A DNA stretch of 64,000 bases from Cognatishimia sp. 1_MG-2023 (GTDB lineage: Bacteria; Pseudomonadota; Alphaproteobacteria; Rhodobacterales; Rhodobacteraceae). Where the stretch lies: assembly GCF_030548175.1 (NCBI RefSeq), contig NZ_JAUORX010000006.1, positions 124,001 through 188,000 on the forward strand. Direction: 5' to 3'. Under the pieces are notes generated by a model. That model was given only the letters and a program-made list of their open reading frames with translations. It was not told where the DNA came from and did not search any database. The position numbers were made by a program, and so were the translations under genes. How positions within the stretch are numbered: position 1 is the first letter of the stretch; each line of letters opens with the position of its first letter. Below are positions 1-8,391 of the stretch, in pieces.

Positions 1-891
1 GCCCGGCAAAATGAGGAAATGGATGTCGCCGACGAGGCCGCAGCCCTTGACCGTAAGGCGGGCGAATTGCTCGAGGAGCTGTATGAAAACTTGACACCTT
101 GGCGCAAATGCCAAGTCGCGCGGCACCCAGATCGTCCGCATTGTCAGGATTATATTGAAGCCTTGTTTACAGAATTTACGCCACTCGCAGGTGACCGTAA
201 CTTTGCTGACGATCATGCTGTGATGGGTGGCTTGGCTCGTTTTAATGACCAACCGGTTGTCGTCATCGGCCAAGAAAAAGGCAATAACACCAAATCACGC
301 ATTGAGCGTAATTTCGGCATGGCTCGTCCTGAAGGCTACCGCAAAGCAATTCGCTTGATGGAAATGGCGGATAAGTTCAACCTGCCAATTATCACACTGG
401 TCGACACCCCAGGTGCCTACCCCGGAAAGGGCGCTGAAGAGCGCGGCCAATCCGAAGCGATTGCCCGCAGCACTGAGAAATGCCTGCAAGTCGGCGTTCC
501 TGTGATTTCTGTGATCATTGGCGAGGGCGGCTCAGGTGGCGCAGTTGCATTGGCGACTGCAAATAAGCTCGCGATGCTAGAGCATTCCGTTTACTCAGTG
601 ATCACGCCAGAAGGCTGTGCCTCCATCCTATGGAAGAACTCCGACAAAATGCGCGAAGCGGCTGAAGCCCTGCGCCTGACGGCTGCAGACCTGCTGCAGC
701 TTGGCGTCGTAGATCGCAGCATTCGTGAGCCGAAAGGTGGCGCTCATCGTGGTGCTGAAGATGCCATTAAAGCTGTTGGAAGTGCTATCTCTGAGATGCT
801 GAAAGACGTCGAAGGTATGGATCGCCAACAGGTAATCAATGCGCGTCGTCAAAAGTTCATGAGCATGGGCAGCAAGGGTTTGGCTGCTTAA
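1..891 (+). CDS. accA: Acetyl-CoA carboxylase carboxyltransferase, alpha subunit (5' end cut off)
   Basis: This subunit works with AccD to transfer the carboxyl group from biotin to acetyl-CoA, giving malonyl-CoA, the first committed step of fatty acid synthesis in the cytoplasm. The frame is open from base 1 and reads ARQNEE before the first visible Met at 19, so that Met is internal and the true start lies upstream; about 296 residues are present against a usual length near 320. The crotonase-fold core is clear, with [19 protein letters not shown] and [12 protein letters not shown] motifs. The gene ends convergently 12 bp from the GntR gene. Identity is very secure; only the start is missing. 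Confidence 0.97.
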   Translation, partial: ARQNEEMDVADEAAALDRKAGELLEELYENLTPWRKCQVARHPDRPHCQDYIEALFTEFTPLAGDRNFADDHAVMGGLARFNDQPVVVIGQEKGNNTKSRIERNFGMARPEGYRKAIRLMEMADKFNLPIITLVDTPGAYPGKGAEERGQSEAIARSTEKCLQVGVPVISVIIGEGGSGGAVALATANKLAMLEHSVYSVITPEGCASILWKNSDKMREAAEALRLTAADLLQLGVVDRSIREPKGGAHRGAEDAIKAVGSAISEMLKDVEGMDRQQVINARRQKFMSMGSKGLAA

Positions 892-903
892 GCCAAATCA
901 CTT

Positions 904-1554
904 TTATGTCGTTAAGTGACGCAGGCCTTGCGTCACATCCGAACGCACAGCCAGTCGCAATCCGGGCTCGTCTCCAGCTTTTAAAGCTGCCAGAATTAAG
1001 CGGTGGAATTGCGGCGGCTCATTCTTTCGCATTTTGCCATATAAAGCGCGCATCGTAGGTCCAAGCTGCAGCCAAACGGTCTCTGCCATTGCGAGCATTG
1101 CTGGTGCTTGAGCACGAAGATATAGAGTGCGGTGAAACTCAAGGTTTGCACGGATGTACCCAACAGCATCCCGGCGGGTGACTGCATCAGCCACGGTGTT
1201 GTTTATGAGCTGCAAACGATCAATCAGAGCCATATGCGCCCGTGGCAAGGCTCGGCTCGATAGCTCGACCTCAATCAATGCTCTTAACGACGCCAGCTCT
1301 TCGATTCGATCATTGCTTAATTCCGGCGTAGAAACCCGGCCAGACGACGACATTGTCAAAGCGCCTTCTGCAACCAATCGCCGAACTGACTCCCTTGCAG
1401 GCGTCATAGACACCTCATACTCAGCACCAATGCCGCGTAAAGTTAAAGCGAGACCCGGAGGGATTTCGCCATGCATAATCCTAGCACGCAAACCGCGATA
1501 AACACGGTCATGGGCCGAGGTCGCCTGATCAGAGATACGTGATTGAGTAAGCAT
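904..1554 (-). CDS. GntR-family transcriptional regulator (FCD domain)
   Basis: A 216-residue DNA-binding regulator. The N-terminal third (about residues 10-75) is a winged helix typical of GntR proteins (IMHGEIPPG, then LRGIGAEYEVSMTPARESVRRLVAEG). The rest is an all-helical FCD-type effector domain with ELASLRALIEVELSSRA and a later EFHRTLY segment, which normally carries metal and ligand-binding His residues. FadR/FCD members usually sense an organic acid or sugar acid and repress a nearby catabolic operon. No catabolic operon is adjacent (accA converges on it, a peptidase gene lies upstream on the same strand), so the target cannot be named. Confidence 0.85.
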   Translation of the reverse strand: MLTQSRISDQATSAHDRVYRGLRARIMHGEIPPGLALTLRGIGAEYEVSMTPARESVRRLVAEGALTMSSSGRVSTPELSNDRIEELASLRALIEVELSSRALPRAHMALIDRLQLINNTVADAVTRRDAVGYIRANLEFHRTLYLRAQAPAMLAMAETVWLQLGPTMRALYGKMRKNEPPQFHRLILAALKAGDEPGLRLAVRSDVTQGLRHLTT

Positions 1555-1601
1555 AGGCCAAATGTGATCACATATGAGGCCAAGGTCAATCGGGAAAAGG
1601 C

Positions 1602-2294
1602 TTAGCCGTCAAATCGGTACCGATGAAGTTTTTCGCCATGGTCTTTTAGCCATCTGCGTTCGTCTTTGTGTGGCCCATAAATCCGTTCGACCACGTCCCA
1701 AAAAGCTTGCGAGTGATTCATTTGCGCCAGATGGGCGACTTCGTGAGCTGCAACATAGCTCAAGACCTCAGAAGGCCCCAAAATAAGACGCCACGAAAAC
1801 ATAAGCGCGCCAGCCGAATTACACGATCCCCAACGCGACCGCGTATCCCGCAGAGTTATCTTGCTATATGGCCGTCCAAGAGCCGCTGCATAGCCATCCA
1901 CTGCCGCTATCAAGCGGCGCCGAGCCTCTTCCTTTAGAAACCCCTGCAAGCGAGCCCCAACGCGCTCATCAGGCCCGGGAACAGCCACCTGCCCCTCTTG
2001 TAGGCGTACATTGCGCCCCTGCCCCGCAACCACCTCGATTAAATCACCTTGAAATGGCAGCTCTGTGCCAAGCTGAACGTCGATCTGCTCCGGTCGGTCC
2101 GCCAAATGCCCACGCACCCAATCCAGTTTACTCTCTGCAAATGCCAGCGCTTCGCGCTCAGAGGTTTTTGCTGGAATTGTAAGCGTCACGCGCCCATCCA
2201 ATCGAGACACACGCAGGCTGATCCGACGCGCCCGAGCGCTCCGGCGCAAAACCACGGTTATTGGAGGCTCACCAGAGAGAATATGTTGTGTCAT
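1602..2294 (-). CDS. SprT/YgjP-type zinc metallopeptidase (DUF45/WLM-like)
   Basis: A 230-residue protein of the YgjP/DUF45 family of putative zinc-dependent peptidases. The zinc motif HEVAH is at about residues 184-188 with a third His in MNHSQAFW (about 194), and the family signature RSRWGSC lies just before it. The N-terminal half has the beta-rich family segment starting near ARRISLRVS. No signal peptide or membrane segment is seen, so it is probably cytoplasmic. The substrate is unknown for the family. It lies 47 bp upstream of the GntR gene on the same strand and is divergent from the next gene at 2401. Confidence 0.85.
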   Translation of the reverse strand: MTQHILSGEPPITVVLRRSARARRISLRVSRLDGRVTLTIPAKTSEREALAFAESKLDWVRGHLADRPEQIDVQLGTELPFQGDLIEVVAGQGRNVRLQEGQVAVPGPDERVGARLQGFLKEEARRRLIAAVDGYAAALGRPYSKITLRDTRSRWGSCNSAGALMFSWRLILGPSEVLSYVAAHEVAHLAQMNHSQAFWDVVERIYGPHKDERRWLKDHGEKLHRYRFDG

Positions 2295-2400
2295 GTCCGC
2301 TCTCTTGTCACCTTATGCGTGATACCCTTTGACTTGCCTCATCACTTATGGCAGTTGGCCCAGACTGTCGATAAGACTCATGTGATTTAGGGGAATTCCC

Positions 2401-2724
2401 ATGCCCAAAGAAGAATGGGGCGTTAAGCGCCTATGCCCGACAACGGGCAAACGTTTCTACGATCTGAACAAAGATCCTATTGTTAGCCCTTACACGGGCG
2501 AAGTCGTCGAAATGGAAGCCTCCAAAGGCCGGATGATCGCCGCGGACAATGCGGACGCTGCGACACTAAAAGCCAAAGCTGCGACCGCTGACGATTCAGA
2601 AGCGCTCGTCGATGACGAAGACGTTGATCTGGAGCTGGAAGACGATGTTCTAGACGAAGACGACGATGAAAACGTCCCGCTGGAAGAAATCGCTGACATG
2701 CCTGCGGAAAGCGACGAAGAATAA
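2401..2724 (+). CDS. TIGR02300-family acidic protein
   Basis: A 107-residue protein of a family conserved in alphaproteobacteria (TIGR02300) with no established function. The N-terminal 40 residues contain the conserved core: WGVKRLCPTTGKRFYDLNKDP followed by VSPYTGE, in which Cys12 is the only cysteine of the protein. The rest is a low-complexity acidic tail, largely Asp and Glu from about residue 60, likely disordered. An A/T-rich leader with GGGGAATTCCC precedes the ATG. A stable hairpin follows the stop and a tRNA-Ala gene lies downstream. Family assignment is firm; function is not. Confidence 0.85.
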   Translation: MPKEEWGVKRLCPTTGKRFYDLNKDPIVSPYTGEVVEMEASKGRMIAADNADAATLKAKAATADDSEALVDDEDVDLELEDDVLDEDDDENVPLEEIADMPAESDEE

Positions 2725-2732
2725 ATTATTTG

Positions 2733-2758
2733 GGCGGGATTTTTAACTTGATCCCGCC
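2733..2758 (+). terminator. Hairpin after the TIGR02300 gene
   Basis: A perfect 8-bp stem, GGCGGGAT (2733-2740) with ATCCCGCC (2751-2758), and a 10-base loop begins 8 bases after the stop codon. There is no U run after it, so it may protect the mRNA end rather than terminate by itself. It overlaps the proposed tRNA promoter. Confidence 0.5.
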
Positions 2759-2776
2759 TAATGATCCGCCTAATTA
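2748..2776 (+). promoter_or_regulatory. Putative sigma-70 promoter of tRNA-Ala
   Basis: TTGATC at 2748-2753 and TAATTA at 2771-2776 are separated by 17 bases, and the tRNA begins 32 bases after the -10 element. The spacing fits a housekeeping promoter. The -35 box sits in the 3' arm of the preceding hairpin. This is a sequence match only. Confidence 0.5.
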
Positions 2777-2808
2777 AACGACCACAAGCTTAAGTGCTTG
2801 TACCTTTT

Positions 2809-2884
2809 GGGGCCTTAGCTCAGCTGGGAGAGCGCTTCGCTGGCAGTGAAGAGGTCAGGGGTTCGATCCCCCTAGGCTCCACCA
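2809..2884 (+). tRNA. tRNA-Ala (anticodon GGC)
   Basis: A 76-base cloverleaf. Acceptor GGGGCCT pairs with AGGCTCC with one G-U, the D arm is GCTC/GAGC, the anticodon arm is CTTCG/TGAAG with a seven-base loop that places GGC at 2842-2844, and the T arm is AGGGG-TTCGATC-CCCCT. CCA is encoded at 2882-2884. The region just downstream holds only decayed sequence, which would suit an integration site, but no repeat of the tRNA 3' end was seen. Confidence 0.97.
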
Positions 2885-3350
2885 ATTTCCTCTTTTGTAA
2901 ATGATCACATAGTTCTGCCTTTTTGGTCACAGATATTGCCTCTAGCTGCAATTTGGTGGTTTCCAGAAAGCGAAGTCATTCTTCGAGCCTTGCACCGCTC
3001 CAATGTCAGATGTGCCGATCGGGATTTCACAACTAACGCCAATAGCTTTTAGTCAGATAGGAAGCGTTAAATTTAAGTAACTTGGCGAACCTCTTTGGTT
3101 GAATGAAATCCATTGAGCCCCTGTTCGTCGGCCGCTAATTTTCGAACCAATGAATTTCGCCCGGAACCGCATTGAATCCGATTTCTCACGATGAGAGTGT
3201 GCGTAAGTTGATCGCGCAAAAAATTTTAGGGATTTTCGATTGTTACAGCATGAAGTCCACGACTTCATAGAGAATGGGCTAACCCGCAAATTCTTGATTC
3301 TTTAGTGCAACGTTGCATGGAAGACGGCGGTAAAAACGCAATGACGTTTG
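2885..3350. other. Gene-free stretch between tRNA-Ala and the dnaE2 remnant
   Basis: About 466 bases with no convincing gene. The only longer open frame (3053-3289, minus) has no recognisable family features and no ribosome site. All frames are broken by stops. Given the decayed polymerase fragment that follows, this may be the degraded remainder of a lost locus, but nothing in it could be matched to dnaE2, imuA or imuB by eye. Confidence 0.5.
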
Positions 3351-3743
3351 GGGCAGCACACCGTTTGCGGCCTCGTCATTACGCGCCAGCGCCCCGGGAC
3401 TGCGGGGGGAATTATCTTTTTGACATTGGAGGATGAGACCGGCGTCAGCAATGTTATTGTCTGACCTAATATCTACGAACGGTTTCGCCGCATTGTTATG
3501 GGCGGACGGTTACTAAAGATCAGGGGACACCTGCAGCGTGAAGGCGTGATTGCGCATTTAATCGCCCAAGACGTCACGGACATGTCGCATAAATTAGCCG
3601 AGCTAGGCCATCCTTTAGACACAGCCGCAGGGATCACCCAGCCCACCGCAGATGATGCGCCTCGTGGCAATCCAACGCCATCTCGGGCACGTCCCCCCCG
3701 AGAGCAAGCTAAGAGGTTGTTTCCAAGCCGAGATTTCCACTAA
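3351..3743 (+). pseudogene. dnaE2: Remnant of error-prone DNA polymerase DnaE2 (ImuC), C-terminal part
   Basis: The frame read from about 3351 gives [12 protein letters not shown], then [16 protein letters not shown] and, after a stop, ERFRRIVMGGRLLKIRGH: the OB-fold and C-terminal region of DnaE2, the translesion polymerase of the ImuA-ImuB-DnaE2 mutasome. The intact family is over 1,000 residues, so only about the last 130 survive. An in-frame TGA at 3462-3464 replaces the Trp codon of the conserved IVWP segment, and another TGA lies just upstream of the fragment (in frame near 3338). The protein end (FPSRDFH) and its TAA stop are intact. No imuA or imuB lies nearby. The open piece from 3498 (81 codons) should not be annotated as an independent gene. 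Confidence 0.85.
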
Positions 3744-3889
3744 AGACAAGAAAAGCATCCACAAAGAAGCAGTCAAATAAGGGCTACAGTCGCATTAACT
3801 TTTTTGCCCCAGTTTCACGCAACCTTAGCCATGTCTTTGCCCGAATCTGACAGCAAATCTGCATCACTATTTTGATGGAGAATTACTTG

Positions 3890-4432
3890 ATGACACGTGC
3901 ACGACCTGTCGCACTTTCGGTCTTACGCAATTACGCGGAAACAAGCGGGCGAGCGGGACGTTCTGAGTTTTGGAATTGGACGCTCATTCAAACAGCAATC
4001 TTTGGCGGATTATACGCCCTAGGACAAATCACCCCAACAGTTGCCACAATTTCGGTCGGCAATCTGACCCTTATTTACTTTTTGATAACCCTGTCACCAA
4101 CCGTCGCGCTGGCAACGCGCAGGTTACACGATTCAAATCGGTCTAGCCTATGGTTGTTGCTTGGCCTCGTTCCCGCAACCGGGCCACTTTGTTTGATGGT
4201 ATTATTTGCCCTGCCATCTCAGAAAATCGACAATAAATTTGGCGAGGCTCCAACGCAAACTGCGCCAAAAGAAATCCCATCTTGGGCCACATACTATACT
4301 GAAAAAGGTGTTCTAAAAGACCACGCGATCCTACAGACCAGTCGTTTGGCACCTAAACGGCCTGAGCCGACAAAGCGCCAAAAAGAAATCACAAGCTATT
4401 ATCAGACCCGCGTTCTCAAACTACAAAGCTAA
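3890..4432 (+). CDS. DUF805-family inner-membrane protein
   Basis: A 180-residue membrane protein. The DUF805 signature is present: SGRAGRSEFWNW near the N-terminus, RRLHDSNRSSLW in the middle, and a final hydrophobic segment followed by DNKFGEAP (family pattern N-x-y/fG). Three to four membrane spans are likely, followed by a charged C-terminal tail of about 60 residues. Starts at 3872 (TTG) and 3875 (ATG) are in frame, but GGAG at 3877-3880 is placed correctly for the ATG at 3890, so that start is chosen. The family has no known biochemical role. It is a lone gene facing gshA at its 3' end. Confidence 0.8.
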   Translation: MTRARPVALSVLRNYAETSGRAGRSEFWNWTLIQTAIFGGLYALGQITPTVATISVGNLTLIYFLITLSPTVALATRRLHDSNRSSLWLLLGLVPATGPLCLMVLFALPSQKIDNKFGEAPTQTAPKEIPSWATYYTEKGVLKDHAILQTSRLAPKRPEPTKRQKEITSYYQTRVLKLQS

Positions 4433-4469
4433 AAAGAGGGCCGGTACAAACTGTATCCGGCCCAAATTC

Positions 4470-5840
4470 TTAATAGCTGTATTCGCCAAAAATCCGATTC
4501 AAATCACCGTTCCAATCACCGTGATAGTGATCCAACAGCTCATCCGCAGGCACCTTGCCGCTTTCAACACTTTCCATCAACGCGTTCAGGAAATGTGTCT
4601 CATCCGGGATCATGCCCCCTGCACCGGGTTTCGCGCGTGCTTTTAGGCCGGCTTCAGAAATCTTCAGAACTTCACCGGCAATCTCGTGCATGTTGATACC
4701 ACCAACCTGCGCCTGCAAACCATCGACACTGGCAGCGACACGCAATGCCTCTCGGGTTTCAGCATCCCAGCCTTTGGCCAAGTCCCATGCTGCATCCAGC
4801 GAAGATTGATCATACATCAACCCAACCCAAAAGGCTGGCAAAGCACAAAGTCGACGCCAAGGACCGCCATCGGCCCCACGCATCTCCATGAACTTCTTGA
4901 TCCGCGCCTCAGGGAAGGCCGTAGTCAAATGGTCCGCCCAATCAGAGAGAGTTGGCGTTTCACCGGGCAAAGCTGGCAGTTTGCCCTTTAGGAAATCACG
5001 GAAGGATTGGCCCAGCGCATCAACATATTTGCCGTCGCGATATACGAAATACATCGGTACATCCAAAGCGTAGTCAACCCAGCGCTCAAACCCCATGCCA
5101 TCTTCGAAAACAAAGGGCAGCATGCCAGTACGCGCACTGTCCAAATCACGCCAAACGCGCGACCGCCAAGATTTGTGGCCGTTCGGCTTGCCATCAAAGA
5201 AGGGTGAATTCGCAAACAACGCAGTCGCCACCGGCTGCAAGGCCAGTGCGACGCGCAGCTTTTGAACCATGTCTGCCTCGGAACCGAAATCTAGATTCAC
5301 CTGAACAGTACAAGTGCGGTACATCATCGATTTACCCATGGTACCAACGCGATCCATATAGTCCGTCATCAATTTGTAACGCCCCTTGGGCATCACAGGC
5401 ATTTCGTCATGTGACCAAGTTGGCGCCGCACCCAGACCAATGAATTTCACACCGATCCGATCGGCAATGTCCTTCACATCTTTCAGGTGGGAATTCACTT
5501 CATCGCAGGTCTCGTGAATGGATAGCAATGGCGCGCCAGACAGTTCCAGCTGCCCGCCCGGTTCAAGGCTAACGTTGGCGCCGTCTTTCTCAAGACCAAT
5601 CAGTTTGTCGCTTTCTAGAACCGGCGACCAGCCATGGCCATCACGCAAACCTTCAAGCACCGCCAAAATGGAACGTTCGCCTTCATAAGGCAACGGCTTC
5701 AGCGAGTCTTTGCAATACCCAAACTTTTCGTGCTCGGTGCCGATCCGCCATTCGTCTTTTGGCTTACAGCCATCAGCAAGATATTCAGCAAGTTGTTCGT
5801 GGCGTTCAATGGGCCCGCCGCCGGACTGAGGAATGGACAT
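4470..5840 (-). CDS. gshA: Glutamate-cysteine ligase, plant/proteobacterial type
   Basis: Joins L-glutamate and L-cysteine with ATP to gamma-glutamylcysteine, the first step of glutathione synthesis (EC 6.3.2.2). At 456 residues it has the length of the GCS2 plant-like class found in alphaproteobacteria, not the E. coli class. Visible landmarks are GTEHEKFGYC near residue 40, the Glu-rich LEPGGQLELSGAP segment near 95, and MMYRTCTVQVNLDF near 175, all part of the substrate and Mg-ATP site. The gene is downstream of rsmE and a membrane-protein gene on the same strand, and convergent with the DUF805 gene. Start at 5840 gives the expected N-terminus. Confidence 0.95.
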   Translation of the reverse strand: MSIPQSGGGPIERHEQLAEYLADGCKPKDEWRIGTEHEKFGYCKDSLKPLPYEGERSILAVLEGLRDGHGWSPVLESDKLIGLEKDGANVSLEPGGQLELSGAPLLSIHETCDEVNSHLKDVKDIADRIGVKFIGLGAAPTWSHDEMPVMPKGRYKLMTDYMDRVGTMGKSMMYRTCTVQVNLDFGSEADMVQKLRVALALQPVATALFANSPFFDGKPNGHKSWRSRVWRDLDSARTGMLPFVFEDGMGFERWVDYALDVPMYFVYRDGKYVDALGQSFRDFLKGKLPALPGETPTLSDWADHLTTAFPEARIKKFMEMRGADGGPWRRLCALPAFWVGLMYDQSSLDAAWDLAKGWDAETREALRVAASVDGLQAQVGGINMHEIAGEVLKISEAGLKARAKPGAGGMIPDETHFLNALMESVESGKVPADELLDHYHGDWNGDLNRIFGEYSY

Positions 5841-5904
5841 GGCTAAGCTCCGATTGTCATAGCTAAGGCTTGGGATGCTTTGGTGAAGGGAAACGAACGC
5901 AGTG

Positions 5905-6414
5905 TCAATGCAGCCGCTCGACAGATTTGGCCCAGATCACGACGGGGTGATCGGGCGAGGAATTAAGCGAACTTAACATATGTTCGGTGCGTATCCCCGG
6001 CAGCGCCGAAAACGCATCAAACAGTGCATCAGCCCCTTCGGCGTTCACAGGAATTGCGATGTCAGGGCTACCATTTTGCTGCAAAACCCATACCGGCGGG
6101 GTCTGTGAGGGGTCTAGCATGAGCAGTGAAAGGTCACTGATAGAGGTCACCCCACCAGAAATCGGCCCATAATAACTTATTTCGCCTTCGTCGACGGTCA
6201 CAATACCGGGGCCACCCTTCCCAGAAAGAAAACGCGCCCGTTGCAGACCTGTATAGATTAGCAAACCGCCAGCCAACGTCACACAAATCCCAACCCATTT
6301 CAGAATGCCGGCCCCTGCCGCCCAATAAAGGCCAAGCAACAGAACAACACCCCCAAGAGCCGTTTCACGCCAACGCAAAATCGCAGCCTGCGCCTCTGGT
6401 CGAATAAAGCTCAT
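5905..6414 (-). CDS. Membrane-anchored protein of unknown function
   Basis: A 169-residue protein that I do not recognise as a named family. Two hydrophobic segments at about residues 18-36 and 38-56 predict a membrane hairpin; the remaining 110 residues form a soluble beta-rich domain (VTVDEGEISYYGP, later PPVWVLQQNG) resembling the PH-like folds of small bacterial membrane proteins, which is only a guess. It lies 64 bp upstream of gshA on the same strand and may share a transcript with it. Good length, an uninterrupted frame and typical codon use support a real gene. Confidence 0.7.
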   Translation of the reverse strand: MSFIRPEAQAAILRWRETALGGVVLLLGLYWAAGAGILKWVGICVTLAGGLLIYTGLQRARFLSGKGGPGIVTVDEGEISYYGPISGGVTSISDLSLLMLDPSQTPPVWVLQQNGSPDIAIPVNAEGADALFDAFSALPGIRTEHMLSSLNSSPDHPVVIWAKSVERLH

Positions 6415-6626
6415 GCTGGGCCTCCAGTGACCTGTCGATATTTTAGCAGCATCATTTGGAAATCGAATCCCGTTCTATCCAACCCCGGAATTAGCCGAGA
6501 GCAATCACGTAGCTGACCTGCACCAAGTCGAAGTCACCTCTTGAAGCCTGACATAAATACGCAAGAGCAGTTTTCAATCGGTAGCAACGGTTTTCTATAA
6601 ATCATCACCCACACGCGCCTCGCGGA

Positions 6627-7352
6627 TCATACCCAGTCCCCTAAACTCTGCTGCCAGATTGTCATCGCAGCGACAGCTGCCGTGTCAGCCCGCAGAATAC
6701 GTGGGCCCAGCGCGACGACGTGCGTCTGAGGATGTGCGTGTAAACGCTTTCGTTCAGCGGGTGAAAACCCGCCCTCCGGCCCAATCAGGATCGCCCATTT
6801 ACCGCCCTCAGCAGCGCCAAGGCGTTTTGCTGACCCGACCTCTGCTTCATCACAAAACATCAATTGCCGCTCTTCTGGCCATTCAGCCAACAGTTTGTCC
6901 AATTTCTGCAGGTTCGTCACTTCGGGCACATATGTCCCGCCACATTGTTCGGCCGCTTCTACAGCATGCGCTTGTAATCGGTCCTGCCGAATACGCTCTG
7001 AATTGGTAAACTCGGTTTGTACCGGCATGATCCGTGCAGCCCCCATTTCTGCGGCCTTTTCAACAATAAAATCGGTCCGCGCCTTTTTGATGGGGGCAAA
7101 GATCAGCCAAAGGTCTGGCGGCATTTGCAAAGGCTTCGTCTGCTCAACGCACACCAGTTCGCCTGCCCGTTTTCCAGCCTGAACCACTTCGGCACGCCAT
7201 TCGCCGTCTGTTCCGTTAAATAATAGGATATGGGCGCCCACAGACAGCCTCATCACCCCAAATAGGTAATGTGCTTGATCCCGTTCCAGAGGAACCGATT
7301 GCCCTGCCCCCAGTGGGTGCTCTACATACAGTCTGACTTTTGCATCTTTCAT
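6627..7352 (-). CDS. rsmE: 16S rRNA (uracil(1498)-N3)-methyltransferase
   Basis: Methylates N3 of U1498 in helix 44 of 16S rRNA using SAM. The 241-residue length is standard. The N-terminal PUA-like domain is followed by a SPOUT (trefoil-knot) domain, recognised by LIGPEGGFSPAE near residue 190 and LGPRILRADTAAVAA near the C-terminus, the SAM-binding knot. Its ATG (7350-7352 on the complement) is only 12 bp from the divergent ubiA ATG, and its probable ribosome site AGGA lies in those same 12 bp. The order ubiA/rsmE/gshA is common in Rhodobacterales, from memory. Confidence 0.93.
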   Translation of the reverse strand: MKDAKVRLYVEHPLGAGQSVPLERDQAHYLFGVMRLSVGAHILLFNGTDGEWRAEVVQAGKRAGELVCVEQTKPLQMPPDLWLIFAPIKKARTDFIVEKAAEMGAARIMPVQTEFTNSERIRQDRLQAHAVEAAEQCGGTYVPEVTNLQKLDKLLAEWPEERQLMFCDEAEVGSAKRLGAAEGGKWAILIGPEGGFSPAERKRLHAHPQTHVVALGPRILRADTAAVAAMTIWQQSLGDWV

Positions 7353-7364
7353 GAGGTCCTACAT

Positions 7365-8330
7365 ATGGCCGAGACACCCGCAACGCCAGAGCCAGAAGGC
7401 CAAGTTTCCGACGCTGTTCAAGGCAATTGGGTCGATCATTGGGCCCCAGCACCGACACGCCCCTACCTGCGCCTGTCCCGCGCTGACCGCCCAATTGGGA
7501 CGTGGCTGCTGTTTCTGCCTTGTGTGATGGGCCTTTTACTATCAATGCTGAACGACAATATCGTTTCGTGGCATGACGCTTGGACTCTGATCGGTTGTGG
7601 CCTTGGCGCATTCTTAATGCGTGGTGCTGGCTGCACATGGAACGACATTACCGACCGCGAATTTGACGCACAAGTCGAACGCACAAAGACACGCCCCATT
7701 CCATCAGGACAAGTCTCTGTCAAAGGCGCATATCTCTGGATGGGCACACAGGCCCTACTCGGCCTCGTTATCCTGCTCAGCTTTTATCCAAATGCGATTT
7801 ACCTTGGGTTTATTGCTGTGATCCCGGTCCTAATTTACCCTTTCGCCAAACGCTTTACGTGGTGGCCACAACTGTTCTTAGGCATAGCCTTTAACTGGGG
7901 GGCGCTATTGGCATGGACCGCCCATAGCAACCAACTGCAATGGCCTGCGGTTCTGCTATACCTATCAGGCATCACCTGGACGCTTTTTTACGATACAATC
8001 TATGCCCATCAGGACAAAGAAGATGACGCATTGATTGGCGTTAAATCCACCGCCCGGCTCTTTGCGGACAATACGGCACAATGGCTTCAGGGATTCTTGG
8101 TTGCGACCGTTATCTTAATGGCCCTTGCTGTCTATAGCGTGACTAAAGACCGCAGCATTCCCTCTATGATTGTAGCACTTACGGGGCCTTGGCTGATGGG
8201 ATGGCACTTGCATTGGCAATTACGCAATCTAGAAACCGAAGATCAGCAAGTTTTATTGCGTTTATTCCGCTCAAATCGGGATGCGGGCTTGATTCCCTTG
8301 CTGTTTTTCGCCGGTGCGCTTTTCATTTGA
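7365..8330 (+). CDS. ubiA: 4-hydroxybenzoate polyprenyltransferase
   Basis: Inner-membrane prenyltransferase that attaches the polyprenyl tail to 4-hydroxybenzoate in ubiquinone synthesis. Both aspartate-rich motifs are present: NDITDREFDAQVERTKTRP in the first half and YDTIYAHQDKEDD in the second, which bind Mg-prenyl diphosphate. About eight or nine membrane helices are predicted. The frame is open from 7269, but that would run into rsmE; the ATG at 7365 with GAGGT at 7353-7357 gives a normal 321-residue protein. The soluble N-terminal 50 residues before the first helix are somewhat long. Identity is secure. Confidence 0.93.
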   Translation: MAETPATPEPEGQVSDAVQGNWVDHWAPAPTRPYLRLSRADRPIGTWLLFLPCVMGLLLSMLNDNIVSWHDAWTLIGCGLGAFLMRGAGCTWNDITDREFDAQVERTKTRPIPSGQVSVKGAYLWMGTQALLGLVILLSFYPNAIYLGFIAVIPVLIYPFAKRFTWWPQLFLGIAFNWGALLAWTAHSNQLQWPAVLLYLSGITWTLFYDTIYAHQDKEDDALIGVKSTARLFADNTAQWLQGFLVATVILMALAVYSVTKDRSIPSMIVALTGPWLMGWHLHWQLRNLETEDQQVLLRLFRSNRDAGLIPLLFFAGALFI

Positions 8331-8391
8331 TTGATCCCAAGCCAACAGTTTCGTATCAGACAAGCTACGCTGATCAGAGAAGTCGATCCCT

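Noticed and set aside
3053-3289. 78-codon minus-strand frame between tRNA-Ala and the dnaE2 remnant
   Set aside because: No recognisable motif, unusual composition and no ribosome site; the region looks decayed.
2809-3350. Genomic island integrated at tRNA-Ala
   Set aside because: No integrase gene and no direct repeat of the tRNA 3' end was seen; only decayed sequence follows.
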